DNA of 19,105 nucleotides, from positions 1 through 19,105 of the forward strand of contig JAIPHI010000029.1 in the NCBI GenBank assembly GCA_021735285.1. The letters run 5' to 3'. The stretch is from Fidelibacterota bacterium (GTDB lineage Bacteria; Fidelibacterota; UBA2242; JAFGTP01). The notes under the pieces are model-generated. The model saw only the letters and a list, made by a program, of their open reading frames with translations, ran no database searches and was not told the DNA's origin. This document shows positions 13,236 to 19,105 of this stretch, piece by piece (the first letter of the stretch is position 1; every line of letters begins with the position of its first letter). Position numbers and translations under genes: made by a program.

Positions 13236-14198
13236 TTACTCGTTTTCCTCCCAAACACCCATTTTTGAAAATTTCTCTGTTCTTTGGGAAAGTAATTCGG
13301 AAATTGGATATTGGCGTAATTCTTTTACATTTTTCAGGATACGTTCTTTTAATAGCCGGGCCATTTGCTCCGGTGCCCGATGAGCACCACCTAAAGGTTC
13401 AGGAACAATTTCATCAGCAATTCCCAGTTTCTCCACATCACGAGCGCTAACCTTCATTGATTCGGCTGCTTTGGGTGCCTCTTTTGCATCCCGATATAAA
13501 ATCGAAGCACAACCTTCCGGAGATATAACCGAGTACCATGTATTTTCCAGCAATAAAATTCTGTCTCCGACACCTATACCAAGAGCTCCGCCGCTAGCAC
13601 CTTCTCCGATTACAATCACAATTATCGGAATTTCTAAGCGTGACATTTCAAATAGATTTCTGGCAATAGCTTCAGCCTGGCCTCTTTCTTCAGCTCCTAT
13701 TCCCGGATAAGCCCCAGGAGTATCAATAAGAGTAACCACAGGTTTTTTGAATTTTTCAGCCAATTTCATGATGCGTAAAGCTTTTCTGTAACCTTCGGGG
13801 TGAGGCATGCCAAAATTACGTTCTATATTCTGTTTTGTATTACGGCCTTTTTGTTGTCCTATTATAACTAACCTTTCATCTTCGATAGTTGCCAAACCGG
13901 CAATGATGGATTTATCATCGGAAAACTTTCTATCTCCATGGAGTTCTGTAAATTTGGAGGTCATCGAATTTATATAATCCATTGCATAAGGACGTTGTGG
14001 ATGGCGAGCCAGTTGAACTCTTTGCCAGCGCGTTAATTTAGAATGTATCTTTTCTATCTGCTTTTCTAATTTTTTTTCAAGTTTATTGATCTCACTGCTC
14101 ATATCTACATCTGAAGTAGCAGCAAGGTCGCGCATTTCATTCAGTTTTTTTTCAAGCTTTACAATCGGCTTTTCAAAATCAAGCACTTTATTATTCAT
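13236..14198 (-). CDS. accA: Acetyl-CoA carboxylase carboxyltransferase subunit alpha
   Basis: The 320-residue length is almost the same as E. coli AccA. The helical N-terminal part (about 8-56) is followed by ARHPQRPYAMDYI (64-76) and FGMPHPEGYRKALR (129-142). DTPGAYPGIGAEERGQ (159-174) and GEGASGGALGIGVGD (198-212) are the crotonase-fold motifs that bind the carboxybiotin and acetyl-CoA ends. With AccD it moves the carboxyl group from biotin to acetyl-CoA, giving malonyl-CoA for fatty acid synthesis. AccD is not in the window. AAGGTGATC stands two bases before the ATG. It starts 15 bases after the end of the transferase gene. Confidence 0.97.
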   Translation of the reverse strand: MNNKVLDFEKPIVKLEKKLNEMRDLAATSDVDMSSEINKLEKKLEKQIEKIHSKLTRWQRVQLARHPQRPYAMDYINSMTSKFTELHGDRKFSDDKSIIAGLATIEDERLVIIGQQKGRNTKQNIERNFGMPHPEGYRKALRIMKLAEKFKKPVVTLIDTPGAYPGIGAEERGQAEAIARNLFEMSRLEIPIIVIVIGEGASGGALGIGVGDRILLLENTWYSVISPEGCASILYRDAKEAPKAAESMKVSARDVEKLGIADEIVPEPLGGAHRAPEQMARLLKERILKNVKELRQYPISELLSQRTEKFSKMGVWEENE

Positions 14199-14213
14199 TA
14201 GATCACCTTGAAT

Positions 14214-16283
14214 TTATATTCTTAGTAAAGCTTTTAATAATATTTCTATATCAAGAAATAAAGAGTAATTTCTCATATAATAATGTTCATAATTTTGTTT
14301 ATCAACTTCATCAGGTTCGTGATTACCCTGCACCTGAAAGAGACCTGTTATTCCGGGTTTATAATGAAGTTTGCGTTTTCTTTTATCCGCAGTTAATAGT
14401 TCACTTCCAACCATACTCATATCCCCTTTGAATACAGACCAGATCAGGGGGAAACGATGTAAATTTTTTCTATATTTTTTACCATTCCGTCTTTTGAAAA
14501 CGAATCCTGTAAAACTTTTCTCCTGCCAGGTAATAAATTTTTGTCTTTTTAATTTGCCTCCTGTAAAAAAGACATAGAGAAATACAAACGGTGAAAATAA
14601 GACGCCCCCCAGGAAAGAAACGATAATATCAAAAATCCTTTTAAAAAATTGATTGCTAAAATAGAATATATTGTAATCCACTTCAATCAGGGGAATATCT
14701 TCAATTTTTTCTACACTGGATTTACCCAGAATGAAATCTAAATTGCGAGGTACTATTCTGGCTTCAACCCTTTCTTTACGAACCTGATCCAGAATATTTA
14801 AAATATCTTCATTGTCAAATTGATCGGTAGTAAAAATTAATTCTGTTGCTTTATATATTCTTACGATCTCATTTAGATTCTTTATACTACCTAAAAAAGG
14901 AAATCCATTGATTCGATCTACATTATAATTTTTATCGACAAAGCCCAAAATTTCAAATCCATGTTCAATATGAGTCTGCATTTTTTTAGCAATTCGTCTT
15001 GTCTCCTCTCCACTGCCTATTAGAATGGTCCGTCTCAATAATAAGGAACGCATTAATTTAGATTTTAAGGGGATTATTTTTCTTCGCTGAAGGACTAAAA
15101 GAATTATTCTCCAGCCCGGAATTAATAAAGCAATAACCAGAAAACAGTAGTTAATATATTTGGGCGAATAGATCATATCGTAAAAAACATTATTTGCCAG
15201 GAAGGAAATTATCAATCCTATTATAGCAGCTACACTGGCCCGGGAATATGAGAGCACCCGCTTATCATATAATCCTACAGTGTATCCAACTCCTAACCAT
15301 AATAATAAATAAAATAGGATCATTGAAATTAAGGTCTGGGAGGAAGGAAGGGGAGTGGTTTGTAAAAAATGGGTCGCAAGAATACTACTAAAAACAGCTA
15401 AAGCATCGATAAAAGGGATGAAATATTTTCTAACAGCCTGAGATATCAGGGATAGAAAGCCTCGCATTACAATGCCTAATTTTAGAAAAATATCAATGAA
15501 AAAATAAGCACCTTTACTAAAATGTTTATTAACAAAGATTCCCATCGCTTTATAAAATACTATTAAGTTATCAAAAGAAGCAAGCTTGGCACTTTCTCCT
15601 TTGTAATGAACGATTTGAGTATCAGGAACATAATATATTTTCCAGCCGGCATCTTTGATCCTATAGCAGAAATCAAGATCCTCACCATACATGAAATAAT
15701 CCTCGTCAAGTCCCCCAATCTTCTTATAAACTTCCTTTCTTAGCATGAGAAAAGAGCCACTAACTGCATCGACTTCAGTAAGTTCATCCGGGTCTTTATA
15801 GGTTAAATTATATTTTCCAAATAGTTTATTTTTTGGGAAAAAACGGCTTAACCCTAACATCTTAGGGATTGCTACAGAAGGAGTAGGGAATGAGCGACGA
15901 CAGGCTTTTTGAAGTGTTCCGTCAGCGTTTAGTATCTTACACCCCGCTGCTCCTGCTTCGGGATGATTCTCAAAAAATCGGATCATGGTAGGGACTGTAT
16001 CTTCCTGAAGTAAAGTGTCAGGATTTAATAATAATAGATACTTGCCCTGTGCTATTTCCAAACCCTGGTTGCAAGCTTTAGCAAAACCTGAATTACGCTC
16101 GTTCTCTATTAGATTAATTTCCGGAAATTCATTTTTTACTATGCGAGCACTACCATCGACAGAAGCATTATCTACTACGATTATCTCACTATCCAGGTTT
16201 TTTAAAGTTTTTTTGAGGGATAATAAGGATTGCTGTAAAAATTCTTTTACATTGTAACTAACTATTATAACAGATATATCCAT
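14214..16283 (-). CDS. Fused GT2 glycosyltransferase and degenerate polyprenyl-P sugar-phosphate transferase
   Basis: A 689-residue fusion. Residues 1-260 form a GT2 rhamnosyltransferase-like domain (VSYN at 8-11, NPD 87-89, GGLDEDYFMYGED 190-202). Residues 285-400 hold about four hydrophobic helices. A Rossmann-like CoA-binding_3 domain follows (GSGEE 423-427, to about 535). The C-terminus (545-689) resembles bacterial sugar transferases of the WbaP/WcaJ type, with FKRIFD (547-552), KGDMSMVG (619-626) and PGITGLFQVQG (643-653). The Asp-Glu catalytic dyad expected 11 residues before GDMS is H609-R610, and the GPRP motif is replaced by GSE. The C-terminal part may therefore be inactive or have changed function. 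It sits three bases after the Dpm1-like gene, in an envelope polysaccharide context. Confidence 0.87.
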   Translation of the reverse strand: MDISVIIVSYNVKEFLQQSLLSLKKTLKNLDSEIIVVDNASVDGSARIVKNEFPEINLIENERNSGFAKACNQGLEIAQGKYLLLLNPDTLLQEDTVPTMIRFFENHPEAGAAGCKILNADGTLQKACRRSFPTPSVAIPKMLGLSRFFPKNKLFGKYNLTYKDPDELTEVDAVSGSFLMLRKEVYKKIGGLDEDYFMYGEDLDFCYRIKDAGWKIYYVPDTQIVHYKGESAKLASFDNLIVFYKAMGIFVNKHFSKGAYFFIDIFLKLGIVMRGFLSLISQAVRKYFIPFIDALAVFSSILATHFLQTTPLPSSQTLISMILFYLLLWLGVGYTVGLYDKRVLSYSRASVAAIIGLIISFLANNVFYDMIYSPKYINYCFLVIALLIPGWRIILLVLQRRKIIPLKSKLMRSLLLRRTILIGSGEETRRIAKKMQTHIEHGFEILGFVDKNYNVDRINGFPFLGSIKNLNEIVRIYKATELIFTTDQFDNEDILNILDQVRKERVEARIVPRNLDFILGKSSVEKIEDIPLIEVDYNIFYFSNQFFKRIFDIIVSFLGGVLFSPFVFLYVFFTGGKLKRQKFITWQEKSFTGFVFKRRNGKKYRKNLHRFPLIWSVFKGDMSMVGSELLTADKRKRKLHYKPGITGLFQVQGNHEPDEVDKQNYEHYYMRNYSLFLDIEILLKALLRI

Positions 16284-16287
16284 TAAT

Positions 16288-17013
16288 TTATAAACGTCCT
16301 ATAAAATTTAGAATTACTAGCTTCCATACCATAAAGACTGCTTCATAGACTATTTGTTTTGACATTTTCGATTCACCTTCGGTGCGTTCTGTAAAAATGA
16401 TCGGGATCTCATGGAGTTTGAATCCTTTTTTATAGGCTCTATAATTCATTTCAATCTGAAAAGCGTAGCCAGTAGACCTGACATTATCTAATTCGATAGA
16501 TTCCAGTACCTTGTTATGAAAACATTTAAATCCTGCTGTTGGATCCTGAATTGGAAGCCGGGTAACAAATCTTGCATAACGACTTCCTAAATAACTAATA
16601 ATCAGTCTTTTTAAAGGCCAATTAACAACATTCACTCCATTACAATAGCGAGAGCCAATGACAAGATCGTTGCCCTGTTTACATTTGTTAATTAGACGGG
16701 GAACATCCTTGGGATTGTGAGATAAATCAGCATCCATTTCCAGGATGAATCTATAATTATGATCAAGAGCCCATTTAAAACCTTTTATGTATGCTGTTCC
16801 CAGTCCTAGTTTACCTTCCCGTTCGATCAAATAAATTCTATTTTTATATTCTTCTTGATGCTCTCTGACTACATCGGCAGTATTATCAGGACTATTATCA
16901 TCAATAACCAGTATATCAACATCGAATCCAATTAATTTTTTAATCACCAGTGGAATATTATTTTTTTCATTATAGGTTGGAATAATCACTAGGGCCGGAT
17001 TGGTTTTATCCAT
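16288..17013 (-). CDS. Polyprenol-phosphate hexose synthase, Dpm1-like GT2
   Basis: A 241-residue single-domain GT2 enzyme. Motifs include IPTYNE (11-16), DDNSPDNT (38-45), the DAD sugar-nucleotide/metal motif in MDADLSHNP (93-101), GSRY (120-123) and a downstream RSTGYAFQIEMNYRA. Length and motifs match dolichol-phosphate mannose synthase of the soluble or peripheral type; there is no C-terminal TM pair. It should move a hexose, classically mannose from GDP-mannose, to a polyprenyl phosphate at the membrane. Its ATG overlaps the reductase stop in ATGGATAA, with GAGGAG seven bases upstream. The donor sugar is not fixed by sequence. Confidence 0.9.
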   Translation of the reverse strand: MDKTNPALVIIPTYNEKNNIPLVIKKLIGFDVDILVIDDNSPDNTADVVREHQEEYKNRIYLIEREGKLGLGTAYIKGFKWALDHNYRFILEMDADLSHNPKDVPRLINKCKQGNDLVIGSRYCNGVNVVNWPLKRLIISYLGSRYARFVTRLPIQDPTAGFKCFHNKVLESIELDNVRSTGYAFQIEMNYRAYKKGFKLHEIPIIFTERTEGESKMSKQIVYEAVFMVWKLVILNFIGRL

Positions 17014-17914
17014 CCTCTTTCTCCTCGATTTCCTCTATTTCTGATTTCATTTCCTTTAAGGCATCTTTAATGCTGTAGAGTTTTATATCTAATGAATTTT
17101 GTAATTTATCCGAAATTAGGCCGGCTTTATACGGTCTTGCTGCCTTTTGATTCAAAGCCCTGGTTGTAACTTTTTTGATCAATTTATTGTCAAGAGCAAA
17201 GACATCTGCTATTTCCAAAGCAAATTCAAAACGACTTAGATAATCCTCACCACCGTAATGATAAATTCCTTCCAATTTTTTATCAATTATTTTTTCTGTC
17301 ACTTCAGCAAGACTATCAACCCAGGTTGGATTTCCAAATTGATCATTAACGACTTTGATAGGGTTGCCATTCCGTAGATTGTCAATTACCCAGTGAACGA
17401 AATTAGCTCCTTTGGATTGTGTATTACCAAAGAGAACATTCGTTCTTATGATTGTGACAGGTAAATTAGACTTAATTAATAATTTTTCGGAGTCATACTT
17501 TGTTTGCCCATAGTAATTAATTGGATTGATCTCATCATCTTCTTCATAAGGCCCGTGTGAACCATCAAAAACATAATCTGTTGATATATGAATTATATGA
17601 GTATTATACTGTTCAACAGCTTCGATCAGATTATGGACACCATTTACATTGATAGTTTTTGCCAATTTTTTGTTATCTTCAGAACCATCAACATCTGTAT
17701 ATGCAGCACAATTCACGACTACTTCCGGTTTGATCTGGTTGATCATTTTTTCTACTTGCTTGAACTCTGTAATATCTAGTTGGGAATAGTTTACCGGAGA
17801 ATCATAGATCAGATTTTCTTGCACATCAGTTGCAAAAACCTGATGCTTGTTATTTAAGCGCTGGGTACATTTTTCACCCAGCATTCCATTTGCACCGGTT
17901 ACAAGAACTCTCAT
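17006..17914 (-). CDS. rfbD: dTDP-4-dehydrorhamnose reductase (RmlD/RfbD-like)
   Basis: A 302-residue short-chain dehydrogenase of extended type. GANGMLG (7-13) binds NAD(P)H, NCAAYTDVDGSE (68-79) matches the RmlD motif in which TAVDKAE is usual, STDYVFDG (111-118) follows, and the catalytic pair is Y135-x3-K139. The family makes dTDP-L-rhamnose, the donor for rhamnose in envelope polysaccharides. RmlA, RmlB and RmlC are not in this window, so the exact substrate is open. The last 20 residues are rich in Glu and Lys. It starts three bases after the purE stop and overlaps the next gene by eight bases. Confidence 0.9.
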   Translation of the reverse strand: MRVLVTGANGMLGEKCTQRLNNKHQVFATDVQENLIYDSPVNYSQLDITEFKQVEKMINQIKPEVVVNCAAYTDVDGSEDNKKLAKTINVNGVHNLIEAVEQYNTHIIHISTDYVFDGSHGPYEEDDEINPINYYGQTKYDSEKLLIKSNLPVTIIRTNVLFGNTQSKGANFVHWVIDNLRNGNPIKVVNDQFGNPTWVDSLAEVTEKIIDKKLEGIYHYGGEDYLSRFEFALEIADVFALDNKLIKKVTTRALNQKAARPYKAGLISDKLQNSLDIKLYSIKDALKEMKSEIEEIEEKEDG

Positions 17915-17917
17915 AAA

Positions 17918-18370
17918 TTAGAGTTTACTCCCTTCTTTTTTAAATTCGGTAAGCCTTGCTTTCATATCAGAATTTTGAAGGGCAATTATCCGGGCTGCAT
18001 AGACAATAGCATTAATAACACCAGGTTTTCCAATAGCCATAGTTGCTACGGGGATACCTTTAGGCATTTGTAAAATTGAATAAAGAGCATCAGTACCATT
18101 TAGAGGAGAAGCATTGAGAGGGACTCCAATAACCGGGATATTAGTTAATGCTGCAATAACTCCCGGTAAATGAGCGGCCATACCGGCACAAGCAATTATA
18201 ACCTGTAGTTGATCCTCATGATTCTCTATATATTCTACAAGTTCGTCATGTTGACGATGTGCTGATATTACTTTTATTTCATAATCCAGTTCAAAATAAT
18301 CGATATATTTTTGGGCTGATTCAATTGTATCAAGATCTGAACTGCTTCCCGCAATTATAGAAACATCCAT
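17918..18370 (-). CDS. purE: N5-carboxyaminoimidazole ribonucleotide mutase
   Basis: A 150-residue PurE of normal bacterial length. GSSSD (8-12), SAHR (36-39), AGMAAHLPGV (62-71) and QMPKGIPVAT (101-110) are the conserved purine-binding and catalytic segments, with H38 and H67 the expected histidines. It converts N5-CAIR to CAIR in de novo purine synthesis; PurK is not in the window. GGAGGA (18377-18382 on minus) is six bases before the ATG. It appears to be the first gene of the long unit that runs to the terminator at 10370. Confidence 0.96.
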   Translation of the reverse strand: MDVSIIAGSSSDLDTIESAQKYIDYFELDYEIKVISAHRQHDELVEYIENHEDQLQVIIACAGMAAHLPGVIAALTNIPVIGVPLNASPLNGTDALYSILQMPKGIPVATMAIGKPGVINAIVYAARIIALQNSDMKARLTEFKKEGSKL

Positions 18371-18508
18371 ATAAGATCCTCCTTTTATTCCATTTTTAAG
18401 TCATTTAATTTAATAGCAAGTCTATAAATAGGCAAATTAATTTCGACAATGAATACATTGTCCCTCAAAGACTTCCTAAAAAATGCACCTGAATTTTATA
18501 TTAAATTA
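18371..18508 (-). promoter_or_regulatory. purE upstream region with small hairpin and weak promoter-like hexamers
   Basis: The 138-base gap holds a perfect seven-base stem GACAATG-AATA-CATTGTC (18445-18462). On the minus strand TTGTCG, in the end of that stem, stands 17 bases before TATAGA, a four-of-six match to each sigma-70 hexamer. A hairpin overlapping a -35 could be an operator. No T run follows the stem on the minus strand, so it is not a clear terminator. Confidence 0.28.
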
Positions 18509-19105
18509 CTATTTTTTCTTATATTCAGTTGTAAAGGTTTTGACAATAATATCCAATTGTCGGAAAAGATTTGTAACCCGGTGGCCTGGATAATAGATCA
18601 AGTAATCTACTACAAATGTTCTATCAGTTTTTTTATCATAAAAAGAATAAGTAGCAAAGGGACCACCTTTTGTTTGTTGCTTATGATACCAAAGGCCATA
18701 CATTTTTAATGCATCCCTGTTATTATAGGTTGTGTGATAGAAACCTAAGGCGGAGGTGTCTGTGCCCACCGAGTCATACCAGGCCCCAATCTGATTTCTT
18801 TGTTCTAATAACCCGTCCATATGCATTAGCTCGGTCTGGAAACCATCTTCCCAATAAAAGGAAATCCAGCGGAAAGGATCAAGCCGGCCCAGCCAGATAA
18901 AATTTTCTCTCTCCTCGAGAATTTTAAATTTATTGGGAACCCGGAAAGTCCATTGATATTTGCTCCAAATATATTTTGTATCGCCTTTACGTTCATATTG
19001 GTTATAAATATAATCCTTGGTTCTTTCAATATATTGGCGATCAATTTTGTTATATATCCAATCTTTTTGTTCTTTAATATTAGCCCGCATCTGTTCAATA
19101 TCTTG
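18509..19105 (-). CDS. DUF4837-like protein (C-terminal part, cut by window edge)
   Basis: The frame stays open to the window edge (five codons, Gln-Asp-Ile-Glu-Gln, precede the first Met at 19090), so the start lies outside and about 198 residues are seen. The fragment is rich in Trp and Tyr. RENFIWLGR (61-69), DSVGTDTSALGFYHTTY (106-122), LKMYGLWYHKQQTKGGPFAT (129-147) and the final FVVDYLIYYPGH...LFRQLDIIVKTF resemble the DUF4837 family, which is mainly found in Bacteroidota-related bacteria, often as lipoproteins, with no known function. The match is from memory of the family pattern (GLW...GGPF.SY, then ..D.(F/L)(V/I)YxPG). A signal peptide or lipobox cannot be checked. It is on the same strand as purE, 138 bases upstream. 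Confidence 0.65.
   Translation of the reverse strand, partial: QDIEQMRANIKEQKDWIYNKIDRQYIERTKDYIYNQYERKGDTKYIWSKYQWTFRVPNKFKILEERENFIWLGRLDPFRWISFYWEDGFQTELMHMDGLLEQRNQIGAWYDSVGTDTSALGFYHTTYNNRDALKMYGLWYHKQQTKGGPFATYSFYDKKTDRTFVVDYLIYYPGHRVTNLFRQLDIIVKTFTTEYKKK

Noticed and set aside
18509..19105. GWxTD-domain protein
   Set aside because: The Trp-rich fragment first suggested this, but no GWxTD motif is present and the conserved blocks fit DUF4837 better.

Overview
The window is low-GC bacterial DNA with strong Shine-Dalgarno sites, tightly packed operons and long, very AT-rich spacers. A partial gene at the right edge resembles the DUF4837 family, known mainly from Bacteroidota and relatives. 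Together with the general gene style, this suggests the FCB superphylum (Cloacimonadota-like or a similar anaerobic lineage rather than classical Bacteroidota). This placement is inference; there is no rRNA gene to settle it.

Bases 1-4024 (plus strand) are the end of a membrane energy-conservation operon. It holds the C-terminus of an MrpD/NuoM-like proton-channel subunit, then MrpE, MrpF and MrpG antiporter subunits. A two-cluster ferredoxin with the C-terminal CxxC...CPxC tail of HycF/HyfH hydrogenase subunits follows, then a HycI-like [NiFe]-hydrogenase maturation protease. The last gene is a membrane histidine kinase with a RegB-like GGxxNPF motif. The catalytic hydrogenase subunits, if present, lie upstream of the window.

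Bases 4025-5735 separate convergent genes and carry no convincing gene. They hold several REP-like inverted repeats, some of them variants of each other with compensatory changes, plus two very short ORFs.

Bases 5736-10027 (minus strand) are a three-gene operon: a membrane-anchored family-1 solute-binding protein, a two-TM histidine kinase with an unusual phosphoacceptor region, and an NtrC-type sigma-54 response regulator. No ABC permease or ATPase is present, so the binding protein is probably the sensory input. A GG-N10-GC sigma-54-like promoter lies upstream of the first gene.

Bases 10370-18370 (minus strand) look like one long housekeeping and cell-envelope transcription unit: purE, an rmlD-like reductase, a Dpm1-like glycosyltransferase, a fused GT2/sugar-phosphate-transferase-like protein, accA, a YbgC-like thioesterase, tmk and a C-terminal processing protease. 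Genes overlap or nearly touch except for an 89-bp gap before tmk, and the unit ends at a strong hairpin terminator at 10370-10411. The DUF4837-like gene at the right edge lies on the same strand upstream of purE.

The best candidates for something new are the binding protein/kinase/sigma-54 regulator system, the quinone-motif kinase at the end of the Mrp/hydrogenase operon, the fused transferase that has lost the Asp-Glu dyad and PRP motif of its family, and the repeat cluster.
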